From Brenneria izadpanahii (GTDB taxonomy: Bacteria > Pseudomonadota > Gammaproteobacteria > Enterobacterales > Enterobacteriaceae), in contig NZ_CP050854.1 in assembly GCF_017569925.1 (NCBI RefSeq), positions 2,790,001 to 2,854,000 of the forward strand: a stretch of 64,000 bases of DNA, read 5' to 3'. Numbering within the stretch: position 1 is the first letter of the stretch; every line of letters starts with the position of its first letter. The notes under the pieces are model-generated. The model saw only the letters and a list, made by a program, of their open reading frames with translations. It was not told the DNA's origin and made no database searches. A program made the translations under genes and the position numbers. Shown here in pieces: positions 46,382 through 54,995 of this stretch.

Positions 46382-47232
46382 CCATGGTTCATCAGGGAAA
46401 AATCAGCTTACGGCAAAAACACGCCGCGCTCTTCCATCATCGCCTGCAGCCGGGATTGATCGCCGCCTGGCTGGTTTTGTTCATCGTAATTTTGTGGGCG
46501 ATCTTCCCGCATTGGTTTACCTCCTATAGTCCGATAGACGGCATCGCGGGGGCGCAGCGCCTGCCGCCGGGCGGCGGCTATATACTGGGCACCGACCAAC
46601 TGGGGCGCGATCTCTATACGCGCATCGTGTACGGCTCGGTACACTCTTTGTCCGGCGCGGCGATCGCCGTCGGGCTGGGGCTGGCGCTGGGCAGCCTGCT
46701 CGGTCTGCTGGCCGGCGCGCTGGGCGGCTGGCTGGATAGCGTGGTGATGCGTTTCATCGATATTCTGCTCTCCATCCCCGGACTGCTGTTGGCGTTGAGC
46801 GTCATCATTCTGCTGGGATTCGGTACGGTCAACGCCGCCATCGCCGTCGGGATTACCTCCATCGCCAGCTTCACCCGGCTAATCCGCGCCGAGGCTCTAC
46901 AGGTAAAGCACAGCGACTATGTCGAAGCGGCCTACGGCAGCGGCGGCTCATTCTTTAGCGTGTTATGGCGTCATATTTTGCCCAACACGCTGAACACGGT
47001 GTTCGCCTTTGCCGCCTTACAGTTCGGCAACGCCATTCTGGCGATCTCCACCTTAAGTTTTCTCGGTTATGGCGCGCCGCCGCCCACCCCGGAATGGGGG
47101 CTGCTGATTGCCGAGGGACGCAATTATCTCTCGACCGCCTGGTGGTTAACCACCTTCCCCGGCCTGGTCGTGGTGTTGGTGGTACTGTCCGCCAACCGTA
47201 TTAGCCAGTCTCTGCGGAGGGAACAGCCATGA
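46378..47232 (+). CDS. Dpp-type ABC permease (DppC-like)
   Basis: A 284-residue permease with an N-terminal helix (about 25-45), the typical YILGTDQLGRDLYTRIVYGS periplasmic motif and the coupling motif SDYVEAAYGSGGSFFSVLWR. It overlaps both neighbouring genes by four bases. It forms the channel with the DppB-like subunit. Confidence 0.92.
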   Translation: MTMVHQGKISLRQKHAALFHHRLQPGLIAAWLVLFIVILWAIFPHWFTSYSPIDGIAGAQRLPPGGGYILGTDQLGRDLYTRIVYGSVHSLSGAAIAVGLGLALGSLLGLLAGALGGWLDSVVMRFIDILLSIPGLLLALSVIILLGFGTVNAAIAVGITSIASFTRLIRAEALQVKHSDYVEAAYGSGGSFFSVLWRHILPNTLNTVFAFAALQFGNAILAISTLSFLGYGAPPPTPEWGLLIAEGRNYLSTAWWLTTFPGLVVVLVVLSANRISQSLRREQP

Positions 47233-48878
47233 GTCGGCATCAAGACAACGCCGCGCCGCCGGTGCTGGATCTGGAGGATGTCGCCATCAGCTACCGGGCG
47301 CGAGGCGTGGAACGGACGGTGGTGGAAGGCGTATCTTTCTCCATCAACCCCGGTGAAGTCGTCGCGTTGGTCGGCGAGTCGGGCTCAGGGAAGACCACCA
47401 CGGCGCAAGCAGTGATCGGCCTTCTCGCCGAAAACGGACGCCTGATACGCGGCGCAATCCGGCTTAACGGCACCGATATCAGCCGCTGGCCGCAAAAACG
47501 GATGGACGCCATCCGCGGCGCCCGCATCAGTTTGATCCCCCAGGATCCGACCAGTTCGCTTAATCCGGTTAAAACCATCGGCGAACAGGTGGATGAAATT
47601 CTGCGTCTGCACCTGAGCGCCTCTAAACGCGCCATTCGGGAAAAGACGCTGTCTCTCCTGGCCCGTGTGGGGCTGACGCAGCCGGAGCTGCGGGTAAGGC
47701 AGTATCCGCATGAGCTGTCGGGCGGCATGAAACAGCGGGTGCTCATCGCCATTGCCGTGGCGCTGAAACCCGCGCTGATTATCGCCGACGAGCCAACCAG
47801 CGCATTGGACGTTACGGTACAAAAACGCGTGCTCGACCTGTTGGACGAACTGCGGCGGGAAAGCGGCACGGCGGTGCTGTTCGTCACGCATGATTTGGGC
47901 GTAGCGGCGGAACGCGCCGATCGCCTGTTGGTATTTCAAAAGGGTTACATTCAGGAACAAGGCCCGACGCGTGAAGTGCTGAATGCGCCGCGCAGCCAAT
48001 ACGCCCAGGCGCTGCTGGCCGACGTGCCGTCGCTAAATCCGTCGCCGCGCCCGCTCCGGCTCGCCACCGGAGACGTGGCGGTCAAGGTGGAAAATCTGAT
48101 ACAGGAATACCGGCTGGGAGGACGGCAAGCGGCGTCTTTCCGCGCCGTTGACGATATTTCGTTCACGGTCGAACGCGGCACCACGCACGCCATCGTGGGT
48201 GAATCAGGCTCCGGAAAAACCACTACCGCGCGCAGCCTGCTCGGCTTCCATCGTCCGACTTCGGGGCGCATTCTGATCGACAATACGGATATCACCCGGC
48301 TGAAAGGCGAAACGCTGCGCCAGTTCCGGCAAAAAATCCAGTTGGTGTACCAGAATCCGTTCAGTTCGCTCGATCCCTCGCAGCGGCTGTTCGATATCGT
48401 GGAAGAGCCATTACGCAATTTTAATCGCTATAGCCGGACGCAGCGCCGCGACAAGGTGCACGATATCTTTGAACGCGTCGCGCTGCCGCACACGCTGCTG
48501 GCCAGAAAGCCGCATGAACTCTCCGGCGGGCAGCGTCAACGCGTCGCCATCGCGCGCGCGCTGGTGCTGGAGCCGCAAGTGTTGGTGCTGGACGAAGCCG
48601 TATCGGCGCTGGATGTGACCGTTCAGGCGCAGATCCTGCGTCTGCTGGAGGAGCTTCAGCGCTCGCTGGGATTGACCTACATCTTCATTTCGCACGATCT
48701 GGCCGTTGTTCGCCAAATCGCCGATACCGTGACCGTGCTGCACCACGGGAAACAGGTGGAGTCCGGACCGGTAGAACACATCTTCACCCATTCAACCCAT
48801 CGCTATACGCGAGAACTGATCGAGGCCATTCCCGGCCCTTTGCCGTCATCAGCATTTACGTTACAGGAGACCGTATGA
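47229..48878 (+). CDS. Double-domain ABC transporter ATPase (YejF/GsiA type)
   Basis: A 549-residue protein with two complete nucleotide-binding domains. Each has Walker A GESGSGKTT, a signature motif ([29 protein letters not shown]) and Walker B ([21 protein letters not shown]). It therefore supplies both ATPase halves in one chain, unlike the separate DppD/F-like genes at 7.7-9.7 kb. It overlaps the next gene by four bases. Confidence 0.93.
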   Translation: MSRHQDNAAPPVLDLEDVAISYRARGVERTVVEGVSFSINPGEVVALVGESGSGKTTTAQAVIGLLAENGRLIRGAIRLNGTDISRWPQKRMDAIRGARISLIPQDPTSSLNPVKTIGEQVDEILRLHLSASKRAIREKTLSLLARVGLTQPELRVRQYPHELSGGMKQRVLIAIAVALKPALIIADEPTSALDVTVQKRVLDLLDELRRESGTAVLFVTHDLGVAAERADRLLVFQKGYIQEQGPTREVLNAPRSQYAQALLADVPSLNPSPRPLRLATGDVAVKVENLIQEYRLGGRQAASFRAVDDISFTVERGTTHAIVGESGSGKTTTARSLLGFHRPTSGRILIDNTDITRLKGETLRQFRQKIQLVYQNPFSSLDPSQRLFDIVEEPLRNFNRYSRTQRRDKVHDIFERVALPHTLLARKPHELSGGQRQRVAIARALVLEPQVLVLDEAVSALDVTVQAQILRLLEELQRSLGLTYIFISHDLAVVRQIADTVTVLHHGKQVESGPVEHIFTHSTHRYTRELIEAIPGPLPSSAFTLQETV

Positions 48879-49993
48879 CCCGGCATGAGCATGACATTCT
48901 GAATACACTGGCCGAGATTGCCCCGGACAGCGAACTGGCGCAGGCGCGCCATACGCGCGATGCGGCGGCCCGGCATACCGAAGGCAGCTATCGGGCGCTG
49001 TTTTCCGCCGACGATGGAAACAGCGCGCTGCCGCTGTCGTTACGGCTATGGCTGGCGGAAAACATCAGCGCCTGGCATCAGGACGGCCGGCTGCAACGCT
49101 TTTACGCCCAGCGCCGGAAAGACTTCCCCGCGCCGCCGCAAACGCCAGCGATCGACGCGGCGTTGCAACACGCCGAACGCCTGACGCTCGACCCGGTCGG
49201 CGGCTCCCCAGCCGATTTGCAGGCGCTGCTCGCAGCCGGATGGACGGAGGATGATATAGTTACGTTGTCACAGACAACCGCATTCGTCAGCTTTCAGAGC
49301 CGCTTGTTGCGCGGCTACCGGCTGTTGGCGGGACACGAGGTCGATAATCCGCCGCCGCGGAACGCCACGGCCGGACGCTGGCATACGCACGAACGCACGC
49401 TGAGCGGCCAGCGCGCGCCGCAGGCGTTTACTCAGGCCGATCTCGGCTGGGAACCCTGGATCGCCCCTAAAGCGCTAAACGAATTTAACGCCGATGAGCA
49501 AGCCCTTCTCGCGCGGTTCGGCCATAGCGACTCGGACTATTTTCGCCTGTTGGGACGCGATCTGCCGGTGCTGGAACAGCGAACGCTGACGGACAAAGGG
49601 ATTTTTTACACTTCGGGCGGTCTGCCGCGCGCGGAACGCGAGCTGGCGGCGGCGGTCGCCAGCAAGGTCAACGGCTGTATTTTCTGCGCCTCGGTTCATG
49701 CGCGCAAAGCCAGCCAGCTTTCCAAGCAAAACGATGCGGTGCAACGGCTGTTGGACGCGCCGCCCGGCGCGGATCTCGCCCAGGAACAAAATCCGCGCTG
49801 GCAGGCGATTATCGCCTTCGCCGCCCGCCTTTCCTCCACGCCGGCGCAAGTGAATGCGCACGATCTGGCGCGCCTGCGCGAACATGGGCTGAATACGCTG
49901 GAAATTTTGGATCTGGTGCAATCCGCGGCCTTCTTTGCCTGGGCCAACCGGCTGATGCTGACGTTGGGCGAGCCGTTCTGGCCCGCACATTAA
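48875..49993 (+). CDS. Fused CMD-domain/AhpD-like alkylhydroperoxidase protein
   Basis: A 372-residue protein with two related halves. Residues ~1-180 resemble the carboxymuconolactone decarboxylase (CMD) domain proteins of the Avi_7170 type. Residues ~185-372 resemble the Avi_7169-type alkylhydroperoxidase domain and carry the AhpD redox motif CIFCASVH (Cys268, Cys271, His275). Elsewhere these two are usually separate genes next to an ABC importer and an FMN-dependent luciferase-like monooxygenase. No luciferase-like gene is visible in this cluster. Peroxidase or thiol-redox activity is predicted, with substrate unknown. Confidence 0.82.
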   Translation: MTRHEHDILNTLAEIAPDSELAQARHTRDAAARHTEGSYRALFSADDGNSALPLSLRLWLAENISAWHQDGRLQRFYAQRRKDFPAPPQTPAIDAALQHAERLTLDPVGGSPADLQALLAAGWTEDDIVTLSQTTAFVSFQSRLLRGYRLLAGHEVDNPPPRNATAGRWHTHERTLSGQRAPQAFTQADLGWEPWIAPKALNEFNADEQALLARFGHSDSDYFRLLGRDLPVLEQRTLTDKGIFYTSGGLPRAERELAAAVASKVNGCIFCASVHARKASQLSKQNDAVQRLLDAPPGADLAQEQNPRWQAIIAFAARLSSTPAQVNAHDLARLREHGLNTLEILDLVQSAAFFAWANRLMLTLGEPFWPAH

Positions 49994-50002
49994 GGAAGAA
50001 GC

Positions 50003-50028
50003 GTATCCCTCGGCGGGCTGAGGGATAC
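50003..50028 (+). terminator. Hairpin after CMD/AhpD gene
   Basis: GTATCCCTC (50003-50011) and GAGGGATAC (50020-50028) form a perfect 9-bp stem with an eight-base loop, ten bases after the stop codon. No T run follows, so termination strength is doubtful. The remaining bases to 50247 show no gene I can recognise. Confidence 0.45.
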
Positions 50029-50247
50029 CCATAACTGGGTTTGGGGTTGACGTGCCGTCAGCCCCCCACCCTTTGTATGTAATATTCGCCTCTTTGACCA
50101 GCCGATCTACTGCAGATTTTGCGTAGATGCCAGTGCCAGGAATTCAGTTTTTGGTTCAGGTTTTTACACGGCCAGCGCCAAAAACGGTCATTTGAAGCGC
50201 CTCGGTGCGCTAACCAATGTGGCGTTAAGCAATAACCGATTCATGAA

Positions 50248-50652
50248 TCATCTGAAGAAATCATCAACCGCATCATTCCAATCGTGCCCCGAAATAGACC
50301 ACTCCTGATTGATTGAGGGCGGAAAACCGCTCCGGCAGTATCCATTTTTAGTTACGAAGTTAAACACGCCGTGCGGATAGCCATTAATCAAAAGCACACA
50401 TTTCTTGCCGTCTTCCGACCAGCCAATCTTTACGTCAGACGGAATGTTGCCGTCTGAAATGTCTTCTGCATTATAAATATGCAGAGCATCCTGAATGGGG
50501 TTACCATCAACCGCCCCATCGAGGGCATAGAAATACCCGGTTTCTCCATCATCTTCAAATACCGCAGCAAACGCCCCCTCTGGCGCCGGACTTTCTATCA
50601 CTTGCGGTTCGCCTACAATGAGTTGGGCCTGAGCCGTAACCAGTATTGTCAT
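50248..50652 (-). CDS. DUF2251-like hypothetical protein
   Basis: A 134-residue cytoplasmic protein without signal peptide. The segment ESPAPEGAFAAVFEDDGET followed by GYFYALD is characteristic of the DUF2251 family as I recall it. The C-terminal half is aromatic and acidic (INQEWSISGHDW). A perfect AAGGAG precedes the ATG. Function is unknown. It stands alone between two unrelated units, with AT-rich DNA upstream, and may be an accessory gene. Confidence 0.75.
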   Translation of the reverse strand: MTILVTAQAQLIVGEPQVIESPAPEGAFAAVFEDDGETGYFYALDGAVDGNPIQDALHIYNAEDISDGNIPSDVKIGWSEDGKKCVLLINGYPHGVFNFVTKNGYCRSGFPPSINQEWSISGHDWNDAVDDFFR

Positions 50653-50870
50653 TTTGAATCTCCTTAAAATTCATACCTGAATATTTTCCCATATTGTAGG
50701 TATTAATGTAAGTAACATTGATATGTAACCTTTTGATTGTCATGACTTACTGGTAATTACGTCTTCATTTGACATATCTGAGTCTATTGAAGTCCGATGC
50801 AGCCGTAGGCAAGCTGCGGAGGCGTTGTTGCAAAATAAGAAGACGAAATAGCTTGCTTTAACCCGGTAGC

Positions 50871-52043
50871 TTATCCGCTAAAATTGCGCTGCAAACGGCC
50901 GATGACTTCAATCAGCCGCGTGCGCGGCAGGGCAAAATTCAAACGCATGAAACCGGCTCCGGACGTCCCGAAGTGAAGGCCGCTCTCAAGCAATAATCCC
51001 GCATCATTAAGCAACCGCCGCTCCAGCGCCTGCTGAGATAGCCCGGTTTTTCCAAAATCCAGCCAGGCAAGATGGCTGCCTTGCGTTTCGACCAAATCGA
51101 TAGTGGGAATCCGTTCGATCCCTTCCCGTAACAGCGCATAATTATTCTTTAGATAACCGATCAGCGCATCCAGCCAATCCGCTCCGTGGCGGTAAGCCGC
51201 ATCCGCGGCGTAAAGCGCAAAGACGTTGGGTTTATGTATGCAGAGTCGCCGAAAAACGGCGCTGATTTTTTCTCTGATCGCCGGATTGCGGATAATCAGG
51301 TTGGCGATTTGGATGCCTTCAATATTGAAGGTCTTTCCAGGCGAGGTGAAGGTTACGGTGAAATCCGCGAACTGCTCGCTAAGACTGGCCAGCGGCGTAT
51401 AGGGCACATCACCGATGATCAGATCATGATGGACGTCATCCGACAGCAGCAGCAAATTATGCCGCTGACAGAAGAGGCCGATTTCCCGCAGTTCATCCGC
51501 CCGCCAGACTTTACCGATGGGATTGTGCGGATTACACAAAATCATGAGACGGGTTTTGCCGGTAATCCTGCGCTCAAGCTGAGATATATCCAGCGTATAA
51601 CCGCTATCGTCTTTATCCAATATCACGTCAATGGCATTGCGTCCGGTCTGGTCGATAACGCGGGCAAAAGCGCCGAATCCCGGCGAGAGGATCAGGATAT
51701 CGTCTTGCGGTTCGCTCAACGTTTGAATAACCGCATCCATAGCGGTTTCCACCAAGTTGACGGGCAGCGCCCACTCCGTTTGAATTTGCCAACCGTGCCT
51801 TGACGCCAGCCAGTTCCGCAGCGGTTCGATAACCAGTCCGGAATATTCGGTATAGCCAAAAACGCCGTGTTCGATCACATCATACAGCGCTTGCGACACC
51901 GCCGGCGGCGATTTGAAATCCATATCGGCAATCCACAGCGGAATTACCGGCTCTCCGGCCGCATTGACCTGATTCGCCGCCGCGAGCCATTTGGTGGAAT
52001 TTCTGTTATGCCGGTCAATAATGCGATCAAAGTCATAATGCAC
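50871..52043 (-). CDS. MalY/PatB-family PLP-dependent C-S lyase (cystathionine beta-lyase type)
   Basis: A 390-residue fold-type I PLP enzyme. It has the MalY/PatB landmarks ADMDFKSPPAV, GVFGYTEY, LCNPHNPIGKVW, SDDVHHDL and the PLP lysine in TFTSPGKTFNIEG (about Lys232). The GTG at 52043 is chosen as start: AGGGG lies eight bases before it and the product then begins like MalY, whereas upstream ATGs add about 20 unrelated residues. Cystathionine or cysteine-conjugate beta-lyase activity is likely; MalY-like regulatory roles cannot be judged. No maltose genes are nearby. Confidence 0.88.
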   Translation of the reverse strand: MHYDFDRIIDRHNRNSTKWLAAANQVNAAGEPVIPLWIADMDFKSPPAVSQALYDVIEHGVFGYTEYSGLVIEPLRNWLASRHGWQIQTEWALPVNLVETAMDAVIQTLSEPQDDILILSPGFGAFARVIDQTGRNAIDVILDKDDSGYTLDISQLERRITGKTRLMILCNPHNPIGKVWRADELREIGLFCQRHNLLLLSDDVHHDLIIGDVPYTPLASLSEQFADFTVTFTSPGKTFNIEGIQIANLIIRNPAIREKISAVFRRLCIHKPNVFALYAADAAYRHGADWLDALIGYLKNNYALLREGIERIPTIDLVETQGSHLAWLDFGKTGLSQQALERRLLNDAGLLLESGLHFGTSGAGFMRLNFALPRTRLIEVIGRLQRNFSG

Positions 52044-52559
52044 GATGTTTCCCCTTTCAGTCTCCAAGCCCAACAGCATGGGTATGTACATCCGGCCTTT
52101 GCGCCGGCGCATTGAATGAATGAGCTTAGTTTCAATAAGGAAATATTCAGGCTAGCATAGCTCCGGAATATTCAGTATATAACTTAAACTCACTTAATAT
52201 TCCATTTAACTCCGCCATGCTTCAAGCCGCGGGTGCGCCGCCCGGCGCGATATCATTATTTCTCGCCATTATAATAAATATGCATTTCTAATAAGCATGC
52301 CATTATATATTTCTGTTTCATACCGCGAGATTTTTAACTTTTAATTATATTCCCATTCAATCATTTACAGAGAACAAAATAAACTTACAATCTCGGAGGA
52401 TAAAAAAACGTTTAAATTATCCGCCATTTGCAGATTTCAAATATCGACAGCCATAAATCATATTTCTGCTACTATTCGCCAGGTACTAGAGTTATTAATT
52501 ATCGGTGAATCGCATTAATTGACTCAATACCGCTAATTGGCCGATCTCTTTCGCTGGCC
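52044..52559. other. AT-rich non-coding region
   Basis: About 500 bases of low-GC sequence between divergent genes, with no credible reading frame. CCATGCTTCAAGCCGCGGGT (about 52214-52233) resembles part of the dispersed repeat found again at 63219-63235 (CGTTTCAAGCCGCAG). It must contain the promoters for the C-S lyase and the flavin reductase. Confidence 0.5.
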
Positions 52560-52586
52560 TATACCCTGAATAATTCGAGTTGCAGG
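52560..52586 (+). repeat. Dispersed repeat fragment CTGAATAATTCGAGT
   Basis: TACCCTGAATAATTCGAGT (52562-52580) recurs in inverted orientation at 63256-63274 with one mismatch in 19. Similar sequences are scattered in enterobacterial intergenic DNA. The fragment runs directly into TTGCAGGAG, the Shine-Dalgarno sequence of the flavin reductase gene. Confidence 0.6.
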
Positions 52587-52593
52587 AGACAAA

Positions 52594-53145
52594 ATGAACG
52601 TTATTACCCTGGCCGGTAGTCCGCGTTTTCCATCCCGCTCCACCGCGCTTCTTATCTTTGCCCAACGCTGGCTTGAGCAAAAAAGAATTAACGTTCTTCC
52701 CTGGAATTTATTTAATTTTAATCCGGAAGATTTGCTTTATGCCCAATTTGATAGCCCCGGTCTGAAGGTTTTCATCGACCAGTTGGCCGGTGCCGATGGG
52801 GTGATCATCAGTACGCCCGTTTATAAAGCCTCCTTTTCCGGCGCGTTGAAAACCCTGCTCGACCTGCTGCCGGAGCGCGCGTTTGCCAATAAAGTGATTT
52901 TGCCGGTGGCCTGCGGCGGCTCTTCCCGCCATATGCTGGCGCTGGATTATGCGCTGAAACCCGTGCTTAACGCATTAAAAGCGAAGGAGATACTCTGCGG
53001 CGTTTTCGCAGAGGAGAGTCAGATAACCCACTACGATCACACGCCGGTATTCAGCGCATCGCTTGAAGAGCATCTGGCGACTTCGCTCGGGGACTTTGCC
53101 CGCGCGCTGGAGCGCCAGAGCAACGCCGGCGCGCTAGCAGAATAA
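52594..53145 (+). CDS. ssuE: SsuE-like NADPH-dependent FMN reductase
   Basis: A 183-residue flavodoxin-fold reductase very like SsuE: VITLAGSPRFPSRS at the N-terminus, FNPEDLLYAQFDSPGLK, TPVYKASFSGALKTLLDLLP and the ALDYALKPVLNALKAKEIL helix. SsuE supplies reduced flavin to a two-component alkanesulfonate monooxygenase. No ssuD-like luciferase-type monooxygenase or ssuABC genes are in the window, so it is an orphan here or serves another flavin-dependent enzyme. Its tail overlaps the convergent ATPase gene by 12 bases. Confidence 0.85.
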   Translation: MNVITLAGSPRFPSRSTALLIFAQRWLEQKRINVLPWNLFNFNPEDLLYAQFDSPGLKVFIDQLAGADGVIISTPVYKASFSGALKTLLDLLPERAFANKVILPVACGGSSRHMLALDYALKPVLNALKAKEILCGVFAEESQITHYDHTPVFSASLEEHLATSLGDFARALERQSNAGALAE

Positions 53146-54255
53146 CGATTGCTCGCTCTCGATATCAAACAGGTGACAATGCGTCATATCGAAGCGCAGC
53201 CGCAAATTATCGCCATGACCGACGGCCTTACACGGCGCGAAAGGGATGCGGGCGATCATTCTGACGCTGTTTAACTCAAAGTAGGCGAACAGTTCATTTC
53301 CCATCGCCTCGACCACGCTAATCCGCGCGGCTATCACGTTATCCGTCTCCGTCGGGGACGCCACCGTCACGTGTTCCGGCCGCAGCCCGAACCAGACCTC
53401 CCGGCCGAGATGCTCCGCCGCACGGCGCGCCTTTTCCGCCGGCAGTTTCAGTTCGACGCCATCAGCGAGCCGAACGCCGACATCGGCGCCATCGCCTACC
53501 AGCCTGGCCTTGCTGACGTTCATCGCCGGCGAGCCGATAAATCCGGCGACAAAGCGGTTGGCGGGATATTGGTACAGGTTCATCGGCGTGTCCACCTGCA
53601 TCACCCGCCCCTGATTGAGCACGCAGATGCGATCGCCCAGCGTCATCGCCTCCACCTGGTCGTGGGTGACGTAGATCATGGTGGCGTTCTGCCCTTCAAG
53701 TTTCAGAGCGTTGTGCAACTGGGCAATGCTGACGCGGGTGGAGACCCGCAGTCTGGCATCCAGATTGGAGAGCGGCTCGTCAAACAAAAAAACCTCCGGC
53801 TTGCGCACCATGGCGCGCCCCAGCGCGACCCGCTGCCGCTGGCCGCCCGACATCTCTCCCGGCTTGTTGGGCAACAGATGGTCGATCTCCAGCGTGCGCG
53901 CCGCTTCCTGAATGCGCCGCTCGATTTCCGCCTTCGGCAATTTTTGCTGCTTTAGGCCGAACGCCATATTTTCGTATGCCGACATATGAGGATAGAGGGC
54001 GTAGTTCTGAAATACCATGGCGATGCCGCGATCTTTGGGCGCCAGATGATTTACCGTTCTGCCGCCGATGGCGATCTCGCCTTCGCTGATCTCTTCGAGT
54101 CCGGCAATCATGCGCAAAATGGTCGATTTGGCGCAGCCGGACGGGCCGACGAACACCATGAACTCCCCTTCGGCGATGGTAAGATCGATGCCATGCACCG
54201 CCTTGTAGCCGTTGGGGTAGACTTTCTCTACTCCTCGCAGCGCTACTCCAGCCAT
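53134..54255 (-). CDS. UgpC/MalK-type ABC transporter ATPase
   Basis: A 373-residue ATPase with the MalK-type C-terminal OB-fold regulatory domain (from about 240; GLRPEHVTVA). Walker A is GPSGCAKST, with Ala where the second P-loop glycine is usually Gly. The signature MSGGQRQRVALGRAM, Walker B VFLFDEPLSNLD and switch VTHDQVEA are intact. It overlaps the HAD gene by 13 bases and serves the UgpAE-like permeases further up the same operon. Confidence 0.9.
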   Translation of the reverse strand: MAGVALRGVEKVYPNGYKAVHGIDLTIAEGEFMVFVGPSGCAKSTILRMIAGLEEISEGEIAIGGRTVNHLAPKDRGIAMVFQNYALYPHMSAYENMAFGLKQQKLPKAEIERRIQEAARTLEIDHLLPNKPGEMSGGQRQRVALGRAMVRKPEVFLFDEPLSNLDARLRVSTRVSIAQLHNALKLEGQNATMIYVTHDQVEAMTLGDRICVLNQGRVMQVDTPMNLYQYPANRFVAGFIGSPAMNVSKARLVGDGADVGVRLADGVELKLPAEKARRAAEHLGREVWFGLRPEHVTVASPTETDNVIAARISVVEAMGNELFAYFELNSVRMIARIPFAPCKAVGHGDNLRLRFDMTHCHLFDIESEQSLFC

Positions 54256-54995
54256 ACCCGTTTCCCCTCGTCATAATCTAACTGCCGTAACCGGAAGGCA
54301 TTAAAGTCCGCCACCGATGACAGGATCATATCCGCATAAGGCTCCAGATCCTCCCGGCTGGCGGCGCCGGTCAGCACCCCTACGCGTTTGGCGCCGGCGT
54401 TGCGGCCGAACAACATATCGGAAACGGTATCGCCGAAGATGACGATATCGCCGGCGTTGAGATCGCAGCGGGCGCAGAACCGGTGGAGCAGAACGGGCGC
54501 GGGTTTGGGCGCGATATCGCCGTCGGAATAGCCGATATAGTCGAACAAATGGTAGATCCCCGCCTTCTCAAGGCTGAATATTGTGGCGTCTTTGCTGTCC
54601 GCCGTCGCCACGCCGAGTTTGAAACCCTGCTCCTTTAACCCGGCCAACGTCTCTTTCACTCCCGGCAACGCGCGGATCAACAGCGGATTTTCTTCCACCT
54701 GCGAGTTAAACAACCCTTTCACCTGACGGGTAAATAGCGCCAAATCGCCGGAGATAGCCATCAGCCGATACCACGCTTTGGCGATATCTTCCGCCGGATG
54801 CGTCGCCAGCAGACCATGGTTGGCGATACGATCGCCCGATGCGCCGATGGCCGTCAGCAGCGATTGCGCGCTGACGGTAACGTTCGGGTGCGCTTGCAGC
54901 AAACGCGCCGCCACCGCGCGGGCAATCAGCAGCCACATGGAATGAAACTCCAGCAGAGTGCCGTCTTTATCGAAAAGCAATCCTTTAAATCTCAT
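54243..54995 (-). CDS. HAD-superfamily phosphatase
   Basis: A 250-residue HAD hydrolase with motif I LLFDKDGTL (nucleophile Asp9, Asp11), motif II near LGVATADS, and motif IV VIFGDTVSDMLFG. It resembles phosphoglycolate phosphatase-like members. Sharing the transport operon and overlapping both neighbours (13 and 11 bases), it probably dephosphorylates an imported or PHP-released phosphate ester. Confidence 0.88.
   Translation of the reverse strand: MRFKGLLFDKDGTLLEFHSMWLLIARAVAARLLQAHPNVTVSAQSLLTAIGASGDRIANHGLLATHPAEDIAKAWYRLMAISGDLALFTRQVKGLFNSQVEENPLLIRALPGVKETLAGLKEQGFKLGVATADSKDATIFSLEKAGIYHLFDYIGYSDGDIAPKPAPVLLHRFCARCDLNAGDIVIFGDTVSDMLFGRNAGAKRVGVLTGAASREDLEPYADMILSSVADFNAFRLRQLDYDEGKRVWLE

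Noticed and set aside
50029..50247. Possible remnant of a transposase or deleted gene before the DUF2251-like gene
   Set aside because: Short frames on both strands gave no recognisable motif.
50820..50836. GGCGTTGTTGCAAAAT resembling an IS5-family-type end
   Set aside because: No matching second end, no target duplication and no transposase nearby.
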